Below are positions 41,847 through 50,619 of a DNA stretch of 64,000 nucleotides, piece after piece. The position numbers and the translations under genes are program-made. The stretch spans positions 1,116,001 to 1,180,000 of the forward strand of contig CAWJAJ010000017.1 in the NCBI GenBank assembly GCA_963840805.1. Direction: 5' to 3'. The DNA is from CADEEN01 sp963840805. Its GTDB lineage: Bacteria; Pseudomonadota; Gammaproteobacteria; Burkholderiales; Burkholderiaceae_C. Each line of letters starts with the position of its first letter. The stretch's first letter is position 1. The notes under the pieces were generated by a model. That model did not search any database, was not told the DNA's origin, and saw only the letters and a program-made list of their open reading frames with translations.

Positions 41847-43454
41847 CTAGGTTCCCAGCGCGACAGGCAGGATGCCGGCCGGCACGTCGCGCACCGCGAA
41901 CAGGCGGCCCGACAGCGGCGCCGCGTCGAGTGCTTCGCGCGTCACCGCCTCGCGCGCGCTGGTGACGAACAGCGTCTCGCCGCCGGCGCCGCCGAAGCCG
42001 ACCGCCGTCGGGCACGGCACCGGCAACGCGACGACGCGGTCGAGGCTGCCGTCGGCCTCGAAGCGCGCCACGCTCCAGCCGCCGCGCAATGCGCTCCAGA
42101 CGCCGCCGCGCTGGTCGACGGCCAGGCCGCCGAGGTGGCCCGAGCCTTTCGGCACGGTGGCGAGCCGGCGCAACGCGGCGCTACCGACGCGCGCGCTGTA
42201 GAGCGTGCCGCTGCCGGCGGCGGCGATGTGCAGCGTCTGCCCGGCGGCGTCCCAGGCCATCGCCGTCGCCGGCTCGGGCAGGCGCCAGCCGCCGAGCGAG
42301 CGGCCCTCGTCCGACAGCTCGGTGACACGCCAGCGCTCGCCGTCGGCGATGCAGGCCCACAGGTGTGCGCCGGGGCCCACGCACAGCGCACTGAAGCGGC
42401 GCCGCGGGATGCCGGGCAGCGGCCGCGCTTCGCCGGCGCGCGTGACCAGCCGCCAAGCGTCGCCGGCCAGCACGGCGGCGCCGTCGGCATGGGCGAACAG
42501 CGCCTGGATCGGGCTGTCGAGTTGCGCGACGACGCGATCGTCGGCCGGCGTCGCGAGGTGCACCGCCGGGGCCAGCGTGTCGGCCCACCACAGGGCGCCG
42601 CCGGCGGCATCCCAGCAGGGTGCCGCGCCGTCGAAGGCCCACTCGCCGCTGACCACCGTGGCGTCGCCGGTGGCGCTCGGCCCCTGCACGGCCGACAGCT
42701 GTGCGCCGATGCGCCGCGCCGCCTCCGCCACCTCGGGGCCGAGCAGCTCGACGCGCTCCATCGTCAGCCGGAACGCCGGCCCGGCGACGCTGATGGCGCC
42801 GCGCACCTGGCCATCGGCATCGACGATCGGTGCGCCGCAGCAGCGCACGCCGAGCGCGATCTCCTCGTCGTCGATCGACCAGCCGCGGGTCGCGGTCAGG
42901 CGCAGCTCGGCCTGCAGGCGGCGGCGGTCGGTGATGGTGCGCGGGGTCAGCGCGTCGAGGTGCAGCTCCTTGACGATCGCGTCGCGTTGCTCCGGCGGCA
43001 GCGCCGACAGGATCGCCTTGCCCTGGCTGGTGCAGTGCAGCGGCTTGCGCTGGCCGAGTGCGGAGTGCGAGCGCAGGCTGTGCGCACCGTCGCAGCGTTC
43101 GAGTGAAACGACTTCGCGGCCCTCGAGCGCGGCCAGATAGGTGGTTTCGCCGGTCATGTCGCGCAGCGCGCGCAGTTCGGCGCCGGCGGCGGCCACCAGA
43201 TCGGGCATCGCGTAGGCCACGCGGGCGTACTCGTAGCAGCGCAAACCGAGGCAGTAGACGCGGCGCAACGGGTCGCGCCGCAGCAGCCCGCGCGCCACCA
43301 GTGTGCCTAGCAGCCGGTACAACGTGGTGCGTGGCAGCGCCAGCCGCTCGGCCAGGTCGGTCTGCGCCAGGCCGCCGGGCGACGAGCCGACGGCATCGAG
43401 CACGTCGAGCGCCTTGTCCAGCGATGCGGTGCCTTCGGCAACTTTGGTGGGCAT
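41847..43454 (-). CDS. IclR regulator fused to SMP-30/gluconolactonase-like domain
   Basis: The 535-residue protein has an IclR winged helix (about 10-75; LDKALDVLDAVGSSPGGLAQ, LPRTTLYRLLGTLVARGLL) and the IclR ligand domain (about 80-255; SRxSxLG replaced by LRSHSALGQRKPLHCTSQGK). A six-bladed propeller of the SMP-30/regucalcin type follows (about 265-535; GALWWADTLAPAVHLATPAD, GHLGGLAVDQRGGVWSALRG). The propeller may sense a sugar lactone or act as lactonase. It is divergent from the RraA-type aldolase gene and probably controls the sugar-acid genes to its right. Confidence 0.92.
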   Translation of the reverse strand: MPTKVAEGTASLDKALDVLDAVGSSPGGLAQTDLAERLALPRTTLYRLLGTLVARGLLRRDPLRRVYCLGLRCYEYARVAYAMPDLVAAAGAELRALRDMTGETTYLAALEGREVVSLERCDGAHSLRSHSALGQRKPLHCTSQGKAILSALPPEQRDAIVKELHLDALTPRTITDRRRLQAELRLTATRGWSIDDEEIALGVRCCGAPIVDADGQVRGAISVAGPAFRLTMERVELLGPEVAEAARRIGAQLSAVQGPSATGDATVVSGEWAFDGAAPCWDAAGGALWWADTLAPAVHLATPADDRVVAQLDSPIQALFAHADGAAVLAGDAWRLVTRAGEARPLPGIPRRRFSALCVGPGAHLWACIADGERWRVTELSDEGRSLGGWRLPEPATAMAWDAAGQTLHIAAAGSGTLYSARVGSAALRRLATVPKGSGHLGGLAVDQRGGVWSALRGGWSVARFEADGSLDRVVALPVPCPTAVGFGGAGGETLFVTSAREAVTREALDAAPLSGRLFAVRDVPAGILPVALGT

Positions 43455-43565
43455 GGTCCCAAAGGGTGGAACTGCGGGTGCGCAGGCACTGTACGACGGC
43501 TTGGCCGGGTTGCGGGCGACGCCTAGCATCGCGTGCATCGCATCGTCCCGGCATCTGGCACACCC

Positions 43566-44342
43566 ATGAACCCCCCCGTGACCCCGACCCCGGCACCGAC
43601 TCGCGAGCCGGTCTTCGTCGGCGATGCACTGCTCGATCGCCTCGCGCGCATCAGCAGCGGCTCGCTGACCACGCAGCTGTTCAAGAAGGGTTTTCGCCAA
43701 CCGGTGCTGGTGGGCCTGCGGCCGCTGCAGGCCAGGCCGACGCGCTTTGCCGGTCGCGCGTTCACGATGCGCATGATCCCGGCGCGCGAAGACATCGACA
43801 CCTACGCCACGCTGACCGTGACACCGAACGCCGACAACCTGCAATGGGTCGGCGTCGAACAGACGCAGCCGGGCGACGTGATGGTCATCGACAGCCGTCG
43901 CGACGGCAGCGCGGCCTCGATGGGCAACATGCTCGTGACGCGCATGATGAAGCGCGGCGCGCGTGCGGTGATCACCGACGGCGCGTTCCGCGACGGCGAT
44001 GAACTCAGCCGCATGGCCTTCCCGAGCTGGAGCGCCGGCATCACCGCCACCACGCGCTTGAGCTACCACCACGTGGCCGACCTGCAGGTGCCGATCGCTT
44101 GCGCCGGCGTGGCGGTCTACCCCGGCGACGTGATCCACGGCGACGCCGACAACGTGACGGTCATCCCCGCGCACCTGGCCGCCGAGCTGGCCGACCTGTG
44201 CGAGGCGCAGGACGACCTCGAGGCCTACCTGGCGCTGCGCGTGCAGCGCGGCGAGGCGCTGTGGGGCCTGTATCCGCCGAGCGAGGCGACGCGGGCGCAG
44301 CACCGCGACTGGGTCGCCGCAGGGCGGCCGGCGCTCGCCTGA
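43566..44342 (+). CDS. RraA-like aldolase/decarboxylase family protein, copy 1
   Basis: The 258-residue protein belongs to the RraA/HMG aldolase fold: LARISSGSLTTQLFKKGFRQ, GRAFTMRMIPAREDID, then PGDVMVIDSRRDGSAASMGN, and the substrate/metal site LVTRMMKRGARAVITDGAFR (the G-x-R-D segment). Bacterial members split hydroxy-oxo-acids to pyruvate. A paralogue lies at 47366-48076 and shares the MMKRG-x-A-x-I/V-x-DG-x-FRD core. It is the first gene of a unit divergent from the IclR-SMP30 regulator. Confidence 0.9.
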   Translation: MNPPVTPTPAPTREPVFVGDALLDRLARISSGSLTTQLFKKGFRQPVLVGLRPLQARPTRFAGRAFTMRMIPAREDIDTYATLTVTPNADNLQWVGVEQTQPGDVMVIDSRRDGSAASMGNMLVTRMMKRGARAVITDGAFRDGDELSRMAFPSWSAGITATTRLSYHHVADLQVPIACAGVAVYPGDVIHGDADNVTVIPAHLAAELADLCEAQDDLEAYLALRVQRGEALWGLYPPSEATRAQHRDWVAAGRPALA

Positions 44343-44353
44343 GGGAGCTGACC

Positions 44354-44788
44354 GTGCATCCGCATGAAACCCTGATCCGCCGCTACTTCGACGCCTGCAA
44401 TGCCGCCGACTACGCGGCCTTGCTGAGTTGCTTCACGCCCGACGCGGTGCATTACTTCCCGCCCGGATTGCCCGAGATCCCGTGGCGCAGCGCCGACGTC
44501 ATCGCGCGCAAGTGGATCTGGTGTGTCGAGAACCTCGGTTCACAGTGGACGATCGAGAAGGTGCTCGTCGGCCACGACAGCCACGAGGCGGTGATCGAGT
44601 GGACGCACTGGAAGCGCAAGCAGGGCACGGCCCAGCGCGGCGACGAGTGGTATGTCTTCGACGATGCGACGGGCCTGATCAGGGAGATCCGCGCCTACTA
44701 CGCGGCCCCCGCGGTGCAGGACACGCCGATCGGGCAACTGGTCGGCTTCGACTACGCGAGCCGCGGCTACCACCTGCGCTGCGAGTGA
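44354..44788 (+). CDS. SnoaL/NTF2-like protein
   Basis: The 144-residue protein has the NTF2-like cone fold pattern: ETLIRRYFDACNAADYAALL, CFTPDAVHYFPPG, then IEWTHWKRKQGTAQRGDEWY and IREIRAYYAAP. Members range from isomerases to binding proteins. GTG 44354 is chosen because GAGGGAG lies 8-14 bp upstream and because it follows the aldolase stop by 11 bp. A role in the same sugar-acid pathway is inferred from position only. Confidence 0.85.
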   Translation: MHPHETLIRRYFDACNAADYAALLSCFTPDAVHYFPPGLPEIPWRSADVIARKWIWCVENLGSQWTIEKVLVGHDSHEAVIEWTHWKRKQGTAQRGDEWYVFDDATGLIREIRAYYAAPAVQDTPIGQLVGFDYASRGYHLRCE

Positions 44789-44790
44789 TG

Positions 44791-45480
44791 TCAGGCCGGC
44801 TCCATGCCCTGGCGCCGCTTGGCTTCGGCCGCGGCCGGCGAGGCCATGTAGGCCAGCATCGCGCGCGCGGCCTCCGGCCGCTGGCAGGTCACCGACACGC
44901 CGCCCGAGAAGGTCGTGATGATCTGGATCGCCGGCGGCAGCGGGCCGATCACGTCGATGCCCGGCAGGTTCAGCAATTCGCTGAGTTGCTGGAAACCGAG
45001 CTCGACGCGGCCGTCGGCGACCAGGCTGCCGACCGGGACGCCGGGCGGCGCCTGCACGATGCGGCCCTTGATGGCGTCGGCGATGCCCCAGCGCTCGAAC
45101 AGGCGGTTCAAGTGCACGCCGCTGGGGCCGGTCGAGTAGCTGAGGCTGCGCGCGGCCAGCACGGCCTGTCTGACGGCCGCTTCGGTCGACACGTCGGGCC
45201 GCGGTGCGCCGGCACGCACCGCGATGGCTACGCCCGAGCGCACCAGGTCGACACGGCTGCCGTGAACGATCTTGCCGGCCTCGATCAGCTGGTCGATGGC
45301 ATGGGACGCCAGCATCACGACGTCGAAAGCCTCGCCGGCCTGCACGCGCCGGGCGGCGTCGACGCCGCCGACCGACTCGATCGCCACCGCTTGCCCGGTG
45401 GCCTGCCGGCACTGCGCGGCCAGGTCGGCCAGCACCAGCCGCGTCGCCATCGAGGAAATGATCGTGAGCGGGGATGCCAT
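44791..45480 (-). CDS. ModA-like substrate-binding domain protein without signal peptide
   Basis: The 229-residue protein has the periplasmic type II binding fold of ModA-type proteins: AVAIESVGGVDAARRVQAGE, FDVVMLASHAIDQLIEAGKI, then GPSGVHLNRLFERWGIADAI and VELGFQQLSELLNLPGIDVI. It starts MASPLTIISSMATRLVLADL with no signal peptide, so it may act in the cytoplasm as a sensor or scavenger. It runs convergent to the NTF2-like gene, 3 bp away, and is divergent from the dehydratase gene with a 119-bp spacer. Confidence 0.85.
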   Translation of the reverse strand: MASPLTIISSMATRLVLADLAAQCRQATGQAVAIESVGGVDAARRVQAGEAFDVVMLASHAIDQLIEAGKIVHGSRVDLVRSGVAIAVRAGAPRPDVSTEAAVRQAVLAARSLSYSTGPSGVHLNRLFERWGIADAIKGRIVQAPPGVPVGSLVADGRVELGFQQLSELLNLPGIDVIGPLPPAIQIITTFSGGVSVTCQRPEAARAMLAYMASPAAAEAKRRQGMEPA

Positions 45481-45599
45481 GGCTGCACCTGTGAGGTCGG
45501 CTGCGGGGGCGCGGCGCCCGCAGGCGCCAGACAGGCCGCGAGGTTAACGCAGCATGCCGCGGCATGGCGCGCAATGACCGCACATGGTGCAATGAGCGC

Positions 45600-47354
45600 A
45601 TGACGCCGCTCTCCGACCCCGGCACGCCGCCCAAGGCTGCCGCCGACCTGCGCAGCGCGCGCTGGTTCGCGCCCGACGACTTTCGCAGTTTCGGCCACCG
45701 CTCGCGCGTGATGCAGATGGGTTACGCGCCCGCAGACTGGGTCGGCAAGCCGGTCATCGCGATCGTCAACACCTGGAGCGACGCCAACCAGTGCCACGCG
45801 CACTTCAAGCAGCGGGTCGACGACGTCAAGCGCGGCGTGCTGCAGGCGGGCGGCTTCCCGCTCGAGCTGCCGGCGATCAGCCTGTCGGAGCCGATCGTCA
45901 AGCCGACGACGATGCTGTACCGCAACTTCCTCGCGATGGAGACCGAGGAGCTGCTGCGCAGCCACCCGGTCGACGGCGCGGTGCTGATGGGCGGCTGCGA
46001 CAAGACCACGCCGGGCCTCGTGATGGGCGCATTGAGCATGGGCCTGCCGTTCATCTTCCTGCCGGCCGGGCCGATGCTGCGCGGCAACTGGAAGGGCCAG
46101 GTGCTCGGCTCGGGCTCGGACAGCTTCAAGTACTGGGACGAGCGCCGCGCCGGCCGCCTGTCCGACCAGGCCTGGCTCGAGATGGAAGCCGGCATCGCGC
46201 GCAGCCACGGCACCTGCATGACGATGGGTACCGCGGCAACGATGACGGGCATCGCGGAGGCCGTCGGCCTGACGCTCCCCGGTGCGTCGAGCATCCCCGC
46301 GCCCGACGCCAACCACATCCGCATGAGTGCCGAATGCGGCCGGCGCATCGTGCAGATGGTGTGGGACGACCTGGCGCCCGCCAAGCTGCTGACGCGCGCG
46401 AACTTCGCCAACGGCATCGCCTGCGCGATGGCGATGGGCTGCTCGACCAACGCCATCGTGCACCTGATCGCGATGTCGCGCCGCGCCGGCCATGCCGTGA
46501 CGCTCGACGACTTCGACGCCGCCAGCCGCAGCGTGCCGGTGATCGCCAACATCCGGCCCAGCGGCGACACCTACCTGATGGAAGACTTCTACTACGCCGG
46601 TGGCCTGCCGGCGATGTTGAAGCGCATCGAGGCGCACCTGCACGCCGACGCGCTGACCGTCAACGGCCGCACGCTGGGCGAGAACATCGCCGGCGCCGAG
46701 GTCTACGACGACGACGTGATCCGGCCGCTGGCGAACCCGATCTATGCCGAGGGCGCGCTGGCGGTGCTGCGCGGCAACCTCGCGCCCGACGGCGTGGTCA
46801 TCAAGCCGAGTGCCTGTGCACCGCAGCTGCTGCAGCACCGCGGCCGCGCCCTGGTGTTCGACGACTACCCGGCGTTGAAGAAGGCGGTCGACGACCCCGA
46901 CCTCGACGTCACCGGCGATGACATCCTGGTGCTGCGTTACGCCGGCCCGAAGGGCGCAGGCATGCCCGAGTGGGGCATGCTGCCGATCCCGACCAAGCTG
47001 CTGAAGGCCGGCGTGACCGACATGCTGCGCCTCTCCGATGCACGCATGAGCGGCACCAGCTACGGCGGCTGCCTGCTGCACTGCTCGCCCGAAGCCTTCG
47101 TCGGTGGCCCGCTGGCGCTGGTGCAGACGGGCGACACGATCACCGTCGACGTGCCGGCACGGCGCATCCACCTCGACGTCGACGATGCCGAGCTGGCTCG
47201 CCGCCGCGCCGCGTGGACGCCGCCGCCGCCGCGCTACGAGCGCGGCTACGGCTGGATGTTCGGACAGCACATCCTGCAGGCCAACGAGGGCTGCGATTTC
47301 GATTTCCTCGAGACCAGCTTCGGCGCTGCGGTGCCCGAGCCGGCGATCTACTGA
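45600..47354 (+). CDS. IlvD/Edd family dehydratase (sugar-acid dehydratase)
   Basis: The 584-residue protein has the IlvD/Edd layout: Fe-S Cys in VLMGGCDKTTPGLVMGAL and ARSHGTCMTMGTAATMTGIA, the third in ACAMAMGCSTNAIVHLIAMS, and the C-terminal signature LRLSDARMSGTSYGGCLLH. By its neighbours (two RraA-like aldolases, Bug proteins, tartrate dehydrogenase) it should remove water from an aldonic or aldaric acid, as L-arabinonate or xylonate dehydratases do, rather than act in isoleucine/valine synthesis. ATG 45600 is preferred over a start 36 bp upstream because the protein core follows. Confidence 0.92.
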   Translation: MTPLSDPGTPPKAAADLRSARWFAPDDFRSFGHRSRVMQMGYAPADWVGKPVIAIVNTWSDANQCHAHFKQRVDDVKRGVLQAGGFPLELPAISLSEPIVKPTTMLYRNFLAMETEELLRSHPVDGAVLMGGCDKTTPGLVMGALSMGLPFIFLPAGPMLRGNWKGQVLGSGSDSFKYWDERRAGRLSDQAWLEMEAGIARSHGTCMTMGTAATMTGIAEAVGLTLPGASSIPAPDANHIRMSAECGRRIVQMVWDDLAPAKLLTRANFANGIACAMAMGCSTNAIVHLIAMSRRAGHAVTLDDFDAASRSVPVIANIRPSGDTYLMEDFYYAGGLPAMLKRIEAHLHADALTVNGRTLGENIAGAEVYDDDVIRPLANPIYAEGALAVLRGNLAPDGVVIKPSACAPQLLQHRGRALVFDDYPALKKAVDDPDLDVTGDDILVLRYAGPKGAGMPEWGMLPIPTKLLKAGVTDMLRLSDARMSGTSYGGCLLHCSPEAFVGGPLALVQTGDTITVDVPARRIHLDVDDAELARRRAAWTPPPPRYERGYGWMFGQHILQANEGCDFDFLETSFGAAVPEPAIY

Positions 47355-47365
47355 GGCACACGACC

Positions 47366-48076
47366 ATGAACCCGAACACCAAGCAAAGACTGATGAGCGT
47401 GAGCACCGCCACGCTGTGCACGGCACTGTTCAAACGCGGCCTGCACCACCAGTTCATCCAGGGCGTGCTGCCGCTGAATGCCAGCCTGCCGAACATGGTC
47501 GGCGAGGCCTACACGCTGCGCTACATGCCGGCGCGCGAAGACCTGAACACGATCGAGGTGTTCAAGAACCGCGAGCATCCGCAGCGCAAAGCCGTCGAGG
47601 AGTGCCCGCCCGGCGCGGTGCTCGTGATCGACAGCCGCAAGGACGCGCGCGCCGCCTCGGCCGGCGGCATCCTCGTCACGCGGCTGATGAAGCGCGGCGT
47701 GGCCGGTATCGTCAGCGACGGCGGCTTCCGCGACAGCCCCGACATCGCGAAGCTGCCGTTTCCGGTCTACCACCAGCGCCCTGCGGCGCCGACCAACCTC
47801 ACCGTGCACCAGGCGATCGACATCAACGTGCCGATCGGCTGCGGCGACGCGCCGGTGTTCCCCGGCGACGTGATCGTCGGCGACGGCGAGGGCGTGGTCG
47901 TGATCCCCGCGCATCTGGCCGACGAGGTCGCCGCCGAAGCGGTCGAGATGACCGCGTTCGAGGACTTCGTGCAGGAGAAGGTGATGGAAGGCCGCTCGAT
48001 CCTGGGCCTCTATCCGCCGACCGACGAGCAGAGCCGCACCGACTTCGCGGCCTGGCGCAAGGCCCGGAGACGTTGA
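47366..48076 (+). CDS. RraA-like aldolase/decarboxylase family protein, copy 2
   Basis: The 236-residue protein has MSVSTATLCTALFKRGLHHQ, GEAYTLRYMPAREDLNTIEV, then PGAVLVIDSRKDARAASAGG, and LVTRLMKRGVAGIVSDGGFR with the metal/substrate site. It starts 11 bp after the dehydratase stop, so the pair makes a simple dehydratase-aldolase route to pyruvate plus an aldehyde. It is clearly a paralogue of the 43566-44342 protein. The last residues (WRKARRR) are followed by a terminator-like hairpin. Confidence 0.9.
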   Translation: MNPNTKQRLMSVSTATLCTALFKRGLHHQFIQGVLPLNASLPNMVGEAYTLRYMPAREDLNTIEVFKNREHPQRKAVEECPPGAVLVIDSRKDARAASAGGILVTRLMKRGVAGIVSDGGFRDSPDIAKLPFPVYHQRPAAPTNLTVHQAIDINVPIGCGDAPVFPGDVIVGDGEGVVVIPAHLADEVAAEAVEMTAFEDFVQEKVMEGRSILGLYPPTDEQSRTDFAAWRKARRR

Positions 48077-48089
48077 GCCGACAGGGCGG

Positions 48090-48116
48090 GCTGGCCGGCG
48101 ATGTCGACCGGCCAGC
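48090..48116. terminator. Perfect 9-bp hairpin after the second RraA gene
   Basis: gctggccgg and ccggccagc flank a 9-nt loop, 13 bp after the stop codon and before a convergent small gene. No T-run follows, so it may be a Rho-dependent or stabilising structure. Confidence 0.5.
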
Positions 48117-48150
48117 AAGGCGCCCGCGGGCCCGGCGTCCTGCCACACGA

Positions 48151-48405
48151 TCACAAGCCGTGCCCGTCGTCGCTGCGCGATGGTGGGGCCGCGGCACAGG
48201 CGGTCGGGTCGGCGACGACGAACCAGCCGATGACGAGACACAACGGGACCGCAAGAAACCATGCGTCGCTGGCCGTCAGGGAGCGTCCCACCAAGCCGAT
48301 GGCGGCACCGATGCCGACGCACAGCACGAGAAGCGCGAGACGCGACCCGAACCGGGCGTGCACGGCGCCGGTTCGAGGCGGCTGGATCGGCGCGATCAAC
48401 TTCAT
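48151..48405 (-). CDS. Small two-helix membrane protein, unknown function
   Basis: The 84-residue product reads MKLIAPIQPPRTGAVHARFG, then two hydrophobic stretches (LALLVLCVGIGAAIGLVG and DAWFLAVPLCLVIGWFVV), ending in a short Pro/Ser-rich tail. Two inner-membrane helices are expected. I do not recognise the family. It is a lone gene between a convergent aldolase gene and a LysR gene. Confidence 0.55.
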   Translation of the reverse strand: MKLIAPIQPPRTGAVHARFGSRLALLVLCVGIGAAIGLVGRSLTASDAWFLAVPLCLVIGWFVVADPTACAAAPPSRSDDGHGL

Positions 48406-48470
48406 GGTGTCGGTCCGCAGGGGTGAGGAAGAGGGGCTCCGCGGACCGCAGGCCTGTCCGCTACCGCATG

Positions 48471-49391
48471 CTACAGGCCAGCGCCCTGCGGCCAGGCCTC
48501 GGCAAAGAAGTCGACGAACGCCCGCACCCGCACCGACAGCTGATGCCGCTGCGGCACCACGGCGTAGATGTCGGCATCGGGCGTGGCGTACTGCGGCAGG
48601 ACCTGCACCAGGCGGCCGCTCTCGAGGTAGCGGGCGATGTCCCACTCGGCTCGCATCAGGATGCCGTGGCCGTCGAGCGCCCACATCACGGCGATCTCGC
48701 CGTCGTTGGTGGCGAGGTTGCCGCGGGTCTTGACGGCTTCCGGCCGTTGCGCGCGCCCGCGCTGCGCGGTCAGCCGCCACAGTCCATAGGCCTCGTCGCC
48801 CTGCCGGATGCCGATGCAGTTGTGGCGCGCCAGATCCGCGGGCACCTTGGGCTCGCCATGGCGCGCCAGGTAGGCGGGTGAGGCGCACAACAGCCGGCGG
48901 TTGTGGGCGATGCGGCGCGCGATCACCCGCGTGTCGGGCGGGGCGCCGAAGCGGATGCAGACGTCGAAGGCGTCCTCCGTCAGCGCCGGCGGGTTGACCG
49001 ACAGTTGCAGTTGCACCTGCACCTGCGGGTGCTTCTTCACGAAGCGCGAGATCACCGGCGCGACGTGGCTGCGGCCGAAGCCGAGCGTGGCGTTGACGCG
49101 CAGCAGGCCCTGCGGCGTGCCCTTGGCGCTGCCGAGCAGGCGCTCCATGTCGTCGATCTCGGCCAGGATGCGGCGTGCGTGCTCGAGGTAGGTTTCGCCC
49201 TCGGGCGTCAGGGCCATGCGACGCGTGGTGCGGATCACCAGCGCCAGCCCGAGGCGCGACTCCATCTGCGCCAGGCGCTTGCTCACCGCCGCGGTCGAGA
49301 CGCCGAGTTCGCGCGCCGCTGCGCTCAGGCTGCCGCAGGCAGCGAGCGCGGCGAAGAAACTCAATTCGGCCGGCTGGATGGCATGGCTCAT
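48471..49391 (-). CDS. LysR family transcriptional regulator (ttuA-like position)
   Basis: The 306-residue protein has a LysR HTH (about 5-65; ELSFFAALAACGSLSAAARE, LGVSTAAVSKRLAQMESRLG) and an effector-binding domain (about 95-295). It is divergent from the tartrate-dehydrogenase gene, the classical arrangement of a LysR gene controlling tartrate or malate-type dehydrogenases, and an inverted repeat in the spacer may be its site. The effector is unknown. Confidence 0.92.
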   Translation of the reverse strand: MSHAIQPAELSFFAALAACGSLSAAARELGVSTAAVSKRLAQMESRLGLALVIRTTRRMALTPEGETYLEHARRILAEIDDMERLLGSAKGTPQGLLRVNATLGFGRSHVAPVISRFVKKHPQVQVQLQLSVNPPALTEDAFDVCIRFGAPPDTRVIARRIAHNRRLLCASPAYLARHGEPKVPADLARHNCIGIRQGDEAYGLWRLTAQRGRAQRPEAVKTRGNLATNDGEIAVMWALDGHGILMRAEWDIARYLESGRLVQVLPQYATPDADIYAVVPQRHQLSVRVRAFVDFFAEAWPQGAGL

Positions 49392-49402
49392 GGCGGATTT
49401 GA

Positions 49403-49423
49403 CTGTTGACTTCAGGTTAACAG
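49403..49423. promoter_or_regulatory. Candidate LysR operator (inverted repeat)
   Basis: ctgttgac-ttcag-gttaacag pairs in 7 of 8 positions and contains a T-N11-A element. It lies 12 bp before the LysR start in the divergent spacer with the dehydrogenase gene. Confidence 0.4.
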
Positions 49424-49501
49424 CGCATTCACTTTAGCGCCGCGCCGTCAACCCAGCCAGACCCTACAGTGGCGCATCCCCAAACACCGGAGACACTCGA
49501 G

Positions 49502-50590
49502 ATGAAGACCTACTCCATCGCCACCATTCCCGGCGACGGCATCGGCAAGGAAGTCATTCCCGCCGGCCAGCAGGTGCTGCAGGCGCTGGCCGAGGCCAGC
49601 GGACGCTTCGCCTTCTCGTTCGAGAACTTCGGCTGGGGCGGCGACTGGTACCGCGCCCACGGCGAGATGATGCCGGCCGACGGCCTGGATGCGCTGCGCA
49701 ACAAGGACGCGATCCTGTTCGGCTCGGCCGGCGACCCGCAGATCCCCGACCACATCACGCTGTGGGGCCTGCGCCTGAAGATCTGCCAGGGCTTCGACCA
49801 GTACGCCAACGTGCGGCCGACGCGCATCCTGCCCGGCATCGACGCACCGCTCAAGCGCTGCAAGGCCGAAGACCTGGACTGGGTCATCGTGCGCGAGAAC
49901 TCCGAGGGCGAATACGCCGGCGTCGGCGGCCGCGCGCACCAGGGCCATCCGATCGAGGTCGCGACCGACGTCTCGATGATGACCCGCGCCGGTGTCGAAC
50001 GCATCATGCGCTACGCCTTCAGGCTGGCGCAGAGCCGGCCGCGCAAGTTGCTGACGGTGATCACCAAGAGCAACGCCCAGCGCCACGCGATGGTGATGTG
50101 GGACGAGATCGCGTTGCAGATCAGCAAGGAATTCCCCGACGTCCGCTGGGACAAGGAACTGGTCGACGCGTCGACGGCGCGCATGATCAACCGTCCGGCC
50201 TCGCTGGACACGATCGTCGCCACCAACCTGCACGCCGACATCCTGTCCGACCTGGCCGCCGCGCTGGCCGGCAGCCTGGGCATCGCGCCGACCGGCAACA
50301 TCGACCCCGAGCGCCGCTACCCGAGCATGTTCGAGCCGATCCACGGTTCGGCGTTCGACATCATGGGCAAGGGGCTGGCCAACCCGATCGGCACGTTCTG
50401 GTCCTGCGTGATGCTGCTCGAGCACCTGGGTGAAGCCGAGGCTGCGGCGCAACTGATGCAGGCCATCGAGCGCGTGACCGCCGATCCCGCGCTGCACACC
50501 GGTGACCTCGGTGGCAGCGCCAGGACAGTCGACGTGACGCGCGCCGTCTGCACCTTGCTGGCCGACGCCCCGCAGCGCCGCGCCGCCTGA
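49502..50590 (+). CDS. ttuC: Tartrate dehydrogenase/decarboxylase
   Basis: The 362-residue protein belongs to the isocitrate/isopropylmalate dehydrogenase family: ATIPGDGIGKEVIPAGQQVL, IVRENSEGEYAGVGGRAHQG, and the metal-site stretch NLHADILSDLAAALAGSLGI. FEPIHGSAFDIMGKGLANPI follows, as in TtuC/D-malate dehydrogenases. The Ala-Gly-Val-Gly after GEY is typical of tartrate dehydrogenase rather than LeuB. It oxidises tartrate or D-malate with NAD. ATG 49502 fits the family start. It is divergent from a LysR gene and followed by two Bug-type binding proteins. Confidence 0.92.
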   Translation: MKTYSIATIPGDGIGKEVIPAGQQVLQALAEASGRFAFSFENFGWGGDWYRAHGEMMPADGLDALRNKDAILFGSAGDPQIPDHITLWGLRLKICQGFDQYANVRPTRILPGIDAPLKRCKAEDLDWVIVRENSEGEYAGVGGRAHQGHPIEVATDVSMMTRAGVERIMRYAFRLAQSRPRKLLTVITKSNAQRHAMVMWDEIALQISKEFPDVRWDKELVDASTARMINRPASLDTIVATNLHADILSDLAAALAGSLGIAPTGNIDPERRYPSMFEPIHGSAFDIMGKGLANPIGTFWSCVMLLEHLGEAEAAAQLMQAIERVTADPALHTGDLGGSARTVDVTRAVCTLLADAPQRRAA

Positions 50591-50619
50591 AGCCCATTCG
50601 ATTCCGAGGAGACCGTTTC

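Noticed and set aside
41707..41850. 47-residue frame after DoxX
   Set aside because: No ribosome-binding site, Arg-rich, overlaps the end of the convergent IclR-SMP30 gene.
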